In this document: in pieces, positions 12,101-21,500 of the stretch | How the letters are laid out: every line of letters starts with the position of its first letter | Position numbering within the stretch: position 1 is the first letter of the stretch | Source of the DNA: Galaxea fascicularis | Lineage: Eukaryota; Cnidaria; Anthozoa; Scleractinia; Euphylliidae | Direction of reading: 5' to 3' | DNA: 64,000 bases | Assembly: GCA_948470475.1 (NCBI GenBank) | Contig: OX419337.1 | Location: 25,194,791-25,258,790 of the forward strand | Notes under the pieces: model-generated | What the model was told of the DNA's origin: nothing | Database searches by the model: none | The model's input: only the letters and a program-made list of their open reading frames with translations | Position numbers and translations under genes: made by a program

Positions 12101-13909
12101 TGATATGTACGCGTTTTGGCCTCCCGTCCACACTGATACGCTCGAAAACGCTGAGCGTTTTCATCGAAAACGGATCCTTTTGAAAACGCTGTTGAAAGTG
12201 AATCGTATTGAAAACGCTAAGGCATCCGTATCAGTGTGGACGCAGATCAATCGATGCGTTTTTACACCTATCGAAAACGCATACAAACAAAAACGCATCA
12301 GTGTGGACATGGCCTAATTCATACCTTGCTAGCGGTGTGATACAACAGACGGTAATTCCTCAAATTTTGGCCACGGTATTTTGTAATGCATATTACGATG
12401 ACTAACTGTTTTATATTTCCACGGTGGACGTCTTCCTTTAGAAACCTGAAAGCTCTGCAACGTCCAAGAAGGAAGATTCTCAGAAAGTGAGTTCTGTTTA
12501 AAACTGAAAATCGTTGGAAATCTCTCCTATGTAATATTGTACCGTTTTCGGATGGGAACTTGAGTGAAATGCTACCTGACGACTTTTATGACAATAACAT
12601 AGCAAACTTTACTGTCAAAGATATCACGCAGTTACGCCATGTTTGGTAACACAGGTGTTCTTTTTGGATATTGAAATCCGAACGACCGATTACGTTGGTT
12701 CGTATGACAACGTCCACCAAAATCGCTTGCCTTCGGACATGTTCGGAAAATGCGATGGCAAACGAAAACTACTAAGTAAAGTGTCTTCAGCACTGAACGA
12801 AGTTTACATTTTAAGTTAACTTTATACTGATCTTTCTATTTTTAGGTGGAAAGGTCTGTTCCTTCTCTTACTCCGCAGCAGTTTGAGGCTGTCGCCAGAC
12901 TCAAAGCACAAAACAAAGGAGCTTCACGGGTAATTTTGTATTTAGAACTATCAGTATTCCAGATAAATTAAACTGCCTCTAGAATTCAAGAAACGCACAC
13001 CTGTGTGTGAATGTGTTTAAAGTTTTGTGTGTGTGTGTGAGAGAGGTAGGGAAAGGACTCCTAGTCACCTCATGCTGGGTATCTTGTGATGGACTATCTT
13101 CCCATCCGGGCGGGGGGCTGTAATACTTCCAGTCACCTCATGCTGGGTATCCTGTGATGGACTACAATCGGCGACATAATTAGTTGACACATTGTGTTTC
13201 TATGCTAGTTTTAGGGCACCAAATGACACCACTGTTTTCATCGCGTAACTGAATAAACTGTGAAAAACACCCCGCTCCCCTATGCAATGTTGCTTGTTTG
13301 TACCTCGAGATCGCAGTAATTGCCTCACAACATTGTTTCGGGGGGAGGGGGCAGATAGAACAAGCGAGGGGGGCAAAGAGGGAGAACCTTGACGAAATAG
13401 GGGGTTAAAAAGGTAAATGTGTCAACAATTTTGACGCCGATTGTAGGTTGGAGTTGTAACACTCCTGGTCACGACACTGATGCTTGGCATCATATGAAAG
13501 ACTCTTTTTCATCATTAAATTGAGATACTTCTAGCGTTTTTGTGCTGGGTATCTAGTGATTGTCGCCCCATCCGAGAAACAAAAGTGAAACTCCAAACCT
13601 CTTGATACCAAGCATCTATTGATGGACTAGCATCTCACCGGCTGATGATTGGCAAGTTTTTGTAGTGATATTTCACTGGGTATCCTGTGGCAAACTTGCA
13701 TTCCTCTGTCTTTTGTAAGGTAAAACGAAGCTTAACATTTTACGGAATCTCTTTTCTTATCTTCTCTATTCTTGCAGTTTGCCATTTTATCAGAACTGTC
13801 CAAGTCAAGCGATGCGTTTAGTCTCAGCTATGGATCCCGTTCTACAAACTCTAGCAGTATTTTCGAGGACGAAAGATTTCGATTGCACCTCGCTCCTCCA
13901 CGAGATTAA
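1..13909 (+). CDS. VPS8: VPS8, vacuolar protein sorting 8 homologue (3' part, 26 exons)
   Basis: The 26 exons join into one open frame of 746 residues plus stop (TAA at 13907-13909). They follow the C-terminal half of animal VPS8 in order: YVYNRGM at the window edge, NKLLVYISCCLAG, LLHFDTQEFLNVLA, ANPDDDSRHEERQQ, YLLEKAGDIHGAF, ALWFPLLETVMAP, then a RING and a low-complexity tail. VPS8 is the CORVET-specific subunit that tethers early endosomes through Rab5-type GTPases; this is family knowledge. The helical-solenoid region and the RING are present, but the N-terminal beta-propeller lies upstream of the window. Introns are 0.1-1.9 kb and most carry mobile-element fragments. Splice sites are canonical and every junction keeps phase. 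The only exon I place on weak signals is the short one near 1450-1480. Confidence 0.95.
2461..2709. mobile_element. Non-autonomous inverted-repeat element, family 'CTCGCG' (copy 1)
   Basis: Imperfect terminal inverted repeats (agagcgttttgaaccgatt at the left, a matching caactgaaaaccgccct at the right) enclose a body with the phrase ttcgctctgt, an aaactcgcgcgac core and gattggttcattgc. Related bodies occur at 11128-11280, 34212-34440 and 43268-43560. No coding capacity is seen, so it is probably a MITE. It sits in a VPS8 intron. Confidence 0.6.
5641..5850. repeat. 106-108 bp tandem repeat, about two degenerate units
   Basis: The phrase caccacaggaaagtactgc recurs at 5659 and 5767, a period of 108 bp, followed each time by cagtagct and tcatttgaatggtcac. 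The same unit occurs near 52436-52712 (period 106) and, in reverse orientation, near 17780-17870 and 19790-19860. It lies in the VPS8 intron after exon 5341-5439. Confidence 0.75.
6157..6449 (+). mobile_element. tRNA-derived SINE
   Basis: The 5' head looks like a tRNA, with an A-box (ggccgagtggttagggcg) and a B-box (gggttcaaatcccg) spaced as in a tRNA with a long variable arm. It is followed by about 200 bp of unrelated body and a tail of ttta/ttat repeats. Acceptor-stem pairing is imperfect and the body continues past the tRNA end, so I call a SINE and not a functional tRNA gene. Confidence 0.75.
6934..10438 (+). CDS. VPS8: VPS8 exon block 2: solenoid region, continued
   Basis: Exons: 6934-6983, 7236-7380, 7540-7629, 7994-8060, 8304-8404, 9004-9082, 9201-9283 and 10358-10438. 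Readable family segments include YIELMCKYQPDLV, IVRQFNNTYATAYLLEKAG, CQRNSG, SLPAILQKIMQ and ELILGMLDTYSYE. All junction phases agree. The intron 9284-10357 holds a 416-bp fold-back element and a smaller inverted repeat, so it is larger than its neighbours. Confidence 0.92.
9360..9775. mobile_element. 416-bp fold-back (palindromic) element
   Basis: The ends are inverted copies (ttaaagtgcccataacccc versus ggggttataggcactttaa). The inner part is also palindromic: a block with gattcacgaccgagtcag and gtgggtcaat is repeated inverted about 100 bp later around a centre near 9575. It has no ORF of note and is a MITE-like element inside a VPS8 intron. Confidence 0.8.
10160..10296. repeat. Small inverted-repeat element
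   Basis: Ends gactcatcctcggtgtaaa and tttacaccgaggatgacc are inverted copies about 135 bp apart, with an A-rich centre. It is probably a short MITE and lies directly upstream of VPS8 exon 10358-10438. Confidence 0.65.
10612..10932. mobile_element. Inverted-repeat element with nested hairpins
   Basis: The outer ends (ggccatttccgagttca...; ...tgaactcggaaatggcc) are inverted over about 50 bp, including gcctcctcttcaaagcgag. Two further hairpins lie inside: aagtgcgaagtttttgt pairs with acaaaaacttcgcactt, and gggctggcccggtt pairs with aaccgggccagccc. This looks like nested insertion of two elements. Confidence 0.7.
11128..11280. mobile_element. Fragment of the 'CTCGCG' inverted-repeat family (copy 2)
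   Basis: It carries agtgtcgaaagtaattctcg, an acttcgctctgtggttggtc phrase and aaagctcgcgctgc, all shared with the copies at 2461, 34212 and 43268. The right end is not clear. It lies just before the VPS8 RING exon. Confidence 0.45.
11296..11936 (+). CDS. VPS8: VPS8 RING-H2 exons
   Basis: Two exons, 11296-11471 and 11774-11936, encode the C-terminal zinc-binding module. The metal ligands are visible: CAIC in the first exon, then CCHVYHSEC and CMLC in the second, giving the order C-x2-C, C-x-H-x2-H-x2-C, C-x2-C. The junction splits an arginine codon (AG|G). In this family the RING is near the C terminus and is linked to complex assembly or ubiquitin ligase activity; that role is family knowledge, not shown here. 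Confidence 0.93.
12058..12316. mobile_element. MITE with long inverted ends
   Basis: Ends taggccatgtccacactgat and atcagtgtggacatggccta are inverted, and the inverted region continues inward through gcgtttttgtttg. The body is made of repeats of gaaaacgc in both orientations. It is non-coding and sits in the VPS8 intron between the RING exon and the linker exon. Confidence 0.8.
12442..13909 (+). CDS. VPS8: VPS8 C-terminal exons and stop
   Basis: Exons 12442-12486 (lysine/serine-rich linker), 12846-12929 (LTPQQFEAVARLKAQNKG) and 13778-13909 (FAILSELSKSSDAF, then a serine-rich stretch and a conserved end FRLHLAPP before the stop). The linker is variable in the family, while the last exon resembles the C terminus of other animal VPS8 proteins. 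Confidence 0.9.
13040..13700. repeat. Degenerate interspersed repeat 'catgctgggtatcctgtgatgg'
   Basis: Variants of tgctgggtatcctgtgatgg followed by acta recur about five times within this VPS8 intron, separated by 60-120 bp. Further single copies are seen near 26995, 27255 and 35995. This is old, diverged tandem-repeat material of unknown origin. Confidence 0.55.
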
Positions 13910-15368
13910 ATGCTGGATACCTAATTTAACAGCTCTTTCAAGAGTACCTGGTTATTTTTTCGGAACTCTATCCAATCTTGACCGAGATATTACAGTTCAT
14001 ATAAGACGATTGACTTATTATTTATCATTTTATTAAGTCGTTCTAATGATCCACAATTTCAACCCATTTGCGGCTTCTCTTGTTCGTAAATTTTCGTAAC
14101 TTTTTTCTTGTCCTTCCATCCTCTTACCAACCCTCCTTTCGTTTTCTTTGACCTATAGCTTGAAAGCTTCAAAGAGAGCATCCTTCTGTGCTTTGTAAGT
14201 CGGAAAGCATGGTTGGAGTTATAGATTTACTTTTTGCCAAATCTTCGTTTGGCAACTTTGAAAAAAGATTCAAATATGACTTGCCATCAAACGTTTTTAG
14301 CTTTGTTTGGAGATTCCAATTTCCAATTTTGCCTTTTAGCAGTAAAGCTTCAAACGGAGTCTTCGGAATTGGTCATTTTCTCCACAATGTTCAAGGTGGA
14401 AAGAAATACTGTAACGGACTAGGATTTATAAAACAAAAAACAAAACAGTACATATTTTTCAAGAAAATATCGTCTTTTTATCACTTAATTACAATAGTTA
14501 TAGAATGATAACCACTTGTACCTTTTCAGGTAAGATAATTTTGGCTAATTTATTGATATGTAAAAACCAGTTTTTTAAGAAAAAAATGAAGCATTTTAAA
14601 CGAAAAGAATTGTACATAATTTTTCTCTAATGACAGCCGGTCAAAAATAAACTCCCACAAACATTCGTTAGCCATCCTCAATGATTTTTTGAGGTTTTCA
14701 GTTGAGGGTTTCAGCTTTCAATTTCTTGCTCTCGGCTCTAGTCCAATAAATTTCCTCTCATATAACAAGCAAATAGGCATTGTAAAGCGCTTGCATAGGT
14801 TGACTACGTATTCAGAAATTTAACGGTATTTTCGAAAATGCTTTTTCTAAAAGAGAAAAGAATAGAAAACGAAATAAAAAGATTGTGAAATATAGTGAGT
14901 GTTCTTGTGGATGGAACCTGCTATCCTTGGTACCGACTTTCTATTCTTTCTTTAGCTGACAAATGAATTCTTGAGAAATAGAGAAGTACTTTAAGCATTA
15001 TGGGTTCTTGCTTTCTATCAGTGAATTTTTTTGGTGAACAGTTCCGTGGAAAATAAGGGGAGCGATGTCTTACGATTTCGGGCCGGCTTGCTTGAATTCC
15101 ATTTAACACCGGTCAAAGATGAAAAAAAGAGATTCATCGTTCTCATTGTGAATATTTAAAAATTATGGTGGAGATGACAAAACGTTTAAGTCAAAATAAT
15201 GGGAGGAAATCTTTTGGAAACACCTTTATTGAATAGCAACAAGATCGTGGCCTAATATTTTGAAATGAGGTTTTCTTTGGCTTTATCGTGGTGGCTGTGC
15301 AAAATGCAAAGGAGGCATATTTGGTATCCCATCAACGTTTGCATCACATCCAGCATCCCTTGCTGAAA
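13910..15368. other. Intergenic region downstream of VPS8
   Basis: This holds the presumed VPS8 3' UTR and non-coding AT-rich DNA. An AATAAA hexamer lies at about 14646, but the transcript end cannot be fixed from sequence. I see no credible exon or RNA gene here. Confidence 0.5.
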
Positions 15369-15414
15369 CCCACCTGTGTTGTCTGTGCACGATTACCAAA
15401 GAATTCAGGTGATG

Positions 15415-15566
15415 AATAGGCCATATTCGTATTCTCGGTATTGACCTAGATCTAGCATGAAGTAGAGGCTCTTGCGGGGACATTTACATATGAAAAGATT
15501 CCCCCGTAAGAGCCTCCACTTCATGATAGATCCAGATCAATACCGAGAATACGAATATGGCCTATT
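15415..15566. mobile_element. Near-perfect hairpin MITE, copy 1
   Basis: This element is almost wholly palindromic: it opens with aataggccatattcgtattc and closes with the inverse gaatacgaatatggcctatt, with a central loop near catatgaaaag. Related copies lie at 16362-16513, 21530-21685 and 44686-44841. It is 152 bp long and non-coding. Confidence 0.85.
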
Positions 15567-16361
15567 GGGAGGCAGTAAAACATTCACCAGCATGAGCTCA
15601 CTTTCTCTTCAAATGCACACACAAAGTGCCGCTCTTGGCATTGATTTGTTTTCAAGACCTGAGAATTACCAACCCCTATCTTCGTAAGCATATTATGCGC
15701 TACAGTGCTTAGCATCAGTAGGAGTGCTAATTATACTAGGAGTGTTTTTTTAAGTAACAATACCTTATTAGTGTTCCAGCGTTAATTGTTTTGCCTCGTC
15801 AAGACAATTATTTCCTAAAGCGCACTGATGATGGATTTTCCCTCCCACATTGTGTAAAAAGTCTAAAAATGGTACATTGTAGACATTATGCTGCCAGTAC
15901 AAAATGTTTTGTGAACATTTCTTCCCCGCTAAGAGCAGAAAGTATAATTATAGCTTTCGTTCCTAAACACGTTCGAGATCCTTCAGTTCTTTTTCGGTTA
16001 ACGGAGAAAGAAATCGAGAGGAGTGAAGTCCAAATGAAGTTCTACTGTTGTTTGAGTTTGATTTTCAAAACAAAAACGAGAGGTGTCCACCTACACGGGG
16101 ATATAAATATAGTGTTTCTGTGGAGAAATCCCCAGGTAGAAGGTGTCGCACCTTCTGTAAGCGGAGATTTATCAACCTAAGCAGACACAACTTTTTGTCT
16201 GCTTAATTAAACGTGATACAAGCCAGTTCTTGTTATGTTATCGAACACATTATGCGTAGAGGAGTGAGGAAATTGGAGAAAAATATAACCGGGGGTTACC
16301 ACTGAATTAAGTAATCCCACCTGTGTTGTCTGTGCACGATTACCAAAGAATTCAGGTGATG

Positions 16362-16513
16362 AATAGGCCATATTCGTATTCTCGGTATTGACCTAGATCT
16401 AGCATGAAGTAGAGGCTCTTGCGGGGACATTTACATATGAAAAGATTCCCCCGTAAGAGCCTCCACTTCATGATAGATCCAGATCAATACCGAGAATACG
16501 AATATGGCCTATT
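16362..16513. mobile_element. Near-perfect hairpin MITE, copy 2 (in the duplicated unit)
   Basis: Same sequence as copy 1, shifted by 947 bp, so it was copied by the tandem duplication and not by a separate insertion. Confidence 0.85.
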
Positions 16514-17262
16514 GGGAGGCAGTAAAACATTCACCAGCATGAGCTCACTTTCTCTTCAAATGCACACACAAAGTGCCGCTCTTGGCATTGATTTGTTTTC
16601 AAGACCTGAGAATTACCAACCCCTATCTTCGTAAGCATATTATGCGCTACAGTGCTTAGCATCAGTAGGAGTGCTAATTATACTAGGAGTGTTTTTTTAA
16701 GTAACAATACCTTATTAGTGTTCCAGCGTTAATTGTTTTGCCTCGTCAAGACAATTATTTCCTAAAGCGCACTGATGATGGATTTTCCCTCCCACATTGT
16801 GTAAAAAGTCTAAAAATGGTACATTGTAGACATTATGCTGCCAGTACAAAATGTTTTGTGAACATTTCTTCCCCGCTAAGAGCAGAAAGTATAATTATAG
16901 CTTTCGTTCCTAAACACGTTCGAGATCCTTCAGTTCTTTTTCGGTTAACGGAGAAAGAAATCGAGAGGAGTGAAGTCCAAATGAAGTTCTACTGTTGTTT
17001 GAGTTTGATTTTCAAAACAAAAACGAGAGGTGTCCACCTACACGGGGATATAAATATAGTGTTTCTGTGGAGAAATCCCCAGGTAGAAGGTGTCGCACCT
17101 TCTGTAAGCGGAGATTTATCAACCTAAGCAGACACAACTTTTTGTCTGCTTAATTAAACGTGATACAAGCCAGTTCTTGTTATGTTATCGAACACATTAT
17201 GCGTAGAGGAGTGAGGAAATTGGAGAAAAATATAACCGGGGGTTACCACTGAATTAAGTAAT

Positions 17263-18375
17263 CACGGAATTTTCGAGAAAAGCCGCGACCGAAGGAAGCT
17301 GTTTTTATCATTTTGCTAATGAATGTGAATTACAGAGAAAGCAAAGCAAAATTGGCGTTTTATAGCACAACTAAAGAAGTTGGAAAGAGGGGTATCAAGG
17401 GCCTTTGTGACGATTTTGTGGCATCCCTGTAAAATGAACACAACTACTGAACAAGCGCTAGTTATTCAAAAGGCGGATAATTTCACCCAGCGAATGGAAT
17501 ACGTCACTATCCGAGCAGATAGTGTTTTGTAGCTAATACACAATATTTGCTGGATATTCATTGACCTGCCGAATTGGGTTGTGGCAGGTCTTTAATACTT
17601 TATAGTGATTTTATGTCAGTCAGTTCGGCTTTACAAAGAGAATTTTTCTATCAGTTTTTCAAGTCATTTCTTAACTGTTTCGCCGGCATCCTTTTCAAGT
17701 AATTAGTGCTTTTACTTAGTGAGCAGTACTTTCATGTCGTACACCTCATTCTGTTCTAAAGCGTGGTCTGATGAAAGCCTGTTGAAGCGCGGACCATTCG
17801 AATGAAAGCTACTGAGCAGTACTTTCCTGTGGTGCTGTTTATTTCCACACAAGGTTGTTCTTTCTAAGTCAGTTTTGAGTCTATGAATAAAATCCCAAAT
17901 TGTGACTATATATTTAAATGAAAACTATTGGGTATTGTTAACCTGTGGTGTTATTTATTGTCTTTATTGTTCAACCTTTCTCCAAATAAAAGTTTACTGT
18001 TTGTTGTTGCGAGGAATTTCTTTAGAGTTACTGTTCAACTGCCTTTTCCCATATGACTTACTCCACTTTCGTCACACGCGAAACTTATCGAAATTCTTCC
18101 ATGACAACGATCTATTCAAATTCTAAATAACTTCCCAACGTTTTATTATTGTTTTGTTTTGCCGCGTTGTGATTGGCCAGCGCGACCTATATCCTGCCAA
18201 GAAGTCTTCAATTATTCATATACACTCAATTTACATTTTGCAGGTTATTCCTCGCGAGCGAGCGAAATACAAATCAACTTTTATGAAAACTATACTTTAA
18301 TATTCGCTGATTATTCCCAAAAAAGACAAAGTAACTCGCTCCTATAATTTGAGTTTCTGATTGTGAGGATTTATC
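17263..18375. other. Intergenic region upstream of gene A
   Basis: AT-rich non-coding DNA. Around 17780-17870 it carries reverse-oriented units of the 106-bp repeat (agcagtactttcctgtggtg), and near 18150-18185 a fragment resembling the 'CTCGCG' element (ttgtgattggccagcgcg). The gene A promoter should lie here, but I cannot identify a TATA box or initiator with confidence. Confidence 0.45.
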
Positions 18376-18587
18376 ATGGAGTTTGGAAGCATTTTTGAAG
18401 GTTTCAAACTCGCCTTGGTAGGTTGCATGGTCTTGCCGCTTTCATTAAAGCACATTTTAACATGAACTCAGTAAATCATCTCCGCTAAACTAACGAGGCA
18501 ATTTTTATGTGTTCTTTTTGCAGTTTGTGACGCTATTCATGGTATTTTCTCTGGGGTCGGAAGCGTTTTACCTCCAGACGCCAAGAA
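18376..18587 (+). CDS. Gene A exons 1-2: start codon and signal peptide
   Basis: ATG at 18376 begins MEFGSIFEGFKLAL, joined to FVTLFMVFSLGSEA, a hydrophobic run of signal-peptide type with a likely cleavage after GSEA. Donor gtaggt at 18418, acceptor cag ending at 18523, and exon 2 ends in phase 1 at 18587. I chose this ATG because it supplies a secretory leader, which the extracellular CUB and Ig domains require. The long third intron follows. Confidence 0.75.
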
Positions 18588-21500
18588 GTAATGTCTTTTA
18601 CCTCAAATTCGAGATCACAGTTTGTAATTTTTCGGCACGAGCTGACAAGGCATCTGGTTTCTGTTATTCTAATTTTCTGCGTTGTTTATGCATGGGTTTT
18701 TAAGTCGTTTTGCTAGTGATATCGGTACGATACAAATCCTTAAATGCCGTTCAGATTTTCGGTCATTTTTCAGTCAAGTTTAGCTAGGGCCATCACGGTT
18801 CGTGCCAAGGTTTAACATTCTCGGTCCAGCTCGGATTAAACCAGCGAATTAAAACAAAAACGCGACACTTGAGAAACATGGTCGAAATAAATCTTAATGG
18901 TTTAGAAAAGTAGTGCTATATTTTTAAGTCTAGTAATTTTAAACACGTCAGAAATTGTGTGGGCAACATAATCCATTATTACCATTATTCCACCTCCTTT
19001 TATTTCTATTCATGTTGTGAAGTAAATGAAGATATACTCACGTCAATGATAACATTAGCATAACTGTAAACTACCTAGCAAAGTATACTTCTTTAGAATA
19101 CATTGGATTAGCAATATCCGAGATACTTTATCGCGTATGTTTGTTTTATTAAAAAAATGTCCAGTTAGCAACATTTATATGTATTAGGACGTGCGACGCA
19201 AGACAACGAAACTAATTTCAGTGTTTTTCGTGTTTAAATCTAAAAAATGTCAGGTGACAGAAGGGCTGGTTTGTTTTTTTAAGAATACAGTTTTTGCAAA
19301 GAGTTTCGTAAAGAATGAGCGATCGTGACGAAAAACTGATCGAAACGGAAACATTATGTTTCCTGATGTGTCATTAATCTCACGAAAACTCCGTTATTAC
19401 TGAGCGAAATTTGATTGGTCGAGAGTAGAGGCCAGGTGATGTACTTTTAAAACTCGATAAAATGCAAAAACCCCTTCATTATAATTCGCGTTCGTAACAC
19501 CTAAAGAAACTAAAGCAAACTGCAAAGGATCGAAAAACTTAACGCAATAAATTGGTTTGTATACGTAAGCATACGTATTTTTAAATTTTGCAATCGTCGG
19601 ACTTTCAGATCTTTCGACAAACTTTCCTGCGTTATTGTTTTTACCACTGACGGCTCTAAACTGCAAAATACCGATCAAGAACAACACGGTAAAAATGTCT
19701 GGCGAAAGCTGGGCATAACTTGCTTGTGTTGCTATTTATTTTGCTCAAGAGAATAAAGTTGGTTCCAATCTTTGAGTCTGTGGATGAAATCTTTCAGTAT
19801 GACTATTCAAATGAAAGCTACTGAACAGTAATTTCCTGTAGCGCTGTTTATTGTGCTGTGGAAGGTGAAATTGATTGGTTCAGTGTCTTAATTACCTCGT
19901 TCAATATCCACGAGCTAGTCAGACTTAGCTAAATTTAATTTTCGTTTGGTTTTCAGACTGTAGCCAAAGTGTCAGATTAAAAGGTGATAAAGGAAACTTT
20001 ACCAGCCCCGGTGGATTTGAAGGCTACCCTAACGATACTACATGCAGGTAAAATGACAGAAAGTAGTATTAAAGAGGCCCAAATGAAATAGCTTTCCAAA
20101 CGAGTTACCCCACCCACCCATTCACATATTTTCCCCTTTGAGCTTCACCCTTCTTGATTACTAGGATGATTTTGATGATAACTCAAACGGAAACTTCTAC
20201 TCTTCATTAACTTGAGTATCAAAGAAAAGCCCTTTCCCAACCAGTGTGACTCTCAAGCTTTAACTCACTTTCTCTTTATTGTTATAGTTGGGTGATTTAC
20301 GGACCGTTCAATGCTAAAATCTTTGTGAAATTCCACGACTTTGACTTAGAGTGGAGTAAGACCTGCTTACCTTATGATTACGTCAAGGTGTCAGACCGAT
20401 GCAATGGATCGGAATCGTGGTCAAAGAACCTGGGGTCGGATGAGGATGGATACTGTGGTAACATGACGTTTAACGTGACCTCCCGCTGCAATAACATGCG
20501 GATTGAGTTTAGGTCTGATGATTCCATAACAGGGAGAGGATTCAACGCCACATACAAGATCAATCGTTTAAACCGTAAGCAAATCAGTCAGTAAAACAGA
20601 CAGGTGCAGACAGATAGTTGGATAGGCAGACTGTACTGGTTGTTCCTCAAGTAGCCATACGTTCTTCTTTGTCTTTCCTCCTTTCCTTCCCCCGCCCCTC
20701 CGTCCCTCCCTCTCTTCCTCCCTTCTTTCCTTCCTCCTTCCCTTCCTCCCCCCTTCCTTCCTTCCTCCCTCCCTGTCTCCCTCCCTTCCTCTTCCCTTCC
20801 TTCCCCCTTCCTCCCTCCCTTCCTCTCCCTTCCTTCCTTCCTTCCTTCCTTCTTCCCTTCCTCCCCCCTTCCTCCTTCCCTTCCTTCCCCCTCCCCTCCT
20901 TCCTTCCTTCCTTCCTCCCGCCTTCCTTCCTTCCTTCCTCCCCCCTTCCCTCCTTCCTTCCTCTCTCCCTTCTTTTTTCATATTACAGTTTTGGATTCTA
21001 TTATCTCTTACAGAGGCACCCGAGATAAAGTCATTCTGTGAAAATAGTACCACTAACTGTTCAACAGAGAAAGTGGAGACAGAAACGTTCACAATACGAC
21101 TCACATGTAACGTCCAATCCTTTCCCGAGGCAGAGGTCTTCTGGTATTCCCTCGGGTCCAACTCATCTGGTCCCGAGTCCCCACTCGATACCCACGAGAA
21201 CCGAATGCAGAACTTTCGCAATGGAACACTGGTGATACATAATTCCAGGAGAAACGACACTGGTTACTATAAGTGTGTTGCGAACAACACTAAGGGACGT
21301 GATGATGCCATAATGCATTTGCGTGTCAAAGGTAATGCCTATTTTGTCTGTTGCTAATATATTCGCTCAGGAGCCCATCACTAATAGCGTTCCTTTTCCC
21401 TATCACCTCTACAGTTAGCTGATCAGTGCTGATCGCATTTACAGTTTCGCATGAATTAGCTCTGGCTGAAACAAAGGAAAGACTTTTTCAAAAATAACTA

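Larger units (their letters stand above)
15369..17262. repeat. Direct tandem duplication, two 947-bp units
   Basis: Unit 1 is 15369-16315 and unit 2 is 16316-17262, at a constant offset of 947 bp. I found no difference between the units on reading, and two open frames inside (71 and 129 codons) are identical in both. Each unit begins with the phrase cccacctgtgttgtctgtgc and contains one copy of the 152-bp hairpin element. The near-zero divergence means either a very recent duplication or an assembly artefact. The open frames lack recognisable protein features. Confidence 0.9.

Noticed and set aside
15791..17127. The duplicated 129-codon frame as a real gene
   Set aside because: It starts at a non-ATG codon (TTG), has no domain and no splice partner. 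Identity between copies reflects the DNA duplication, not selection.
20568..21260. Long minus-strand frame rich in glycine, arginine and glutamate
   Set aside because: It is a translation of the polypyrimidine simple repeat and overlaps the real Ig exon on the other strand.
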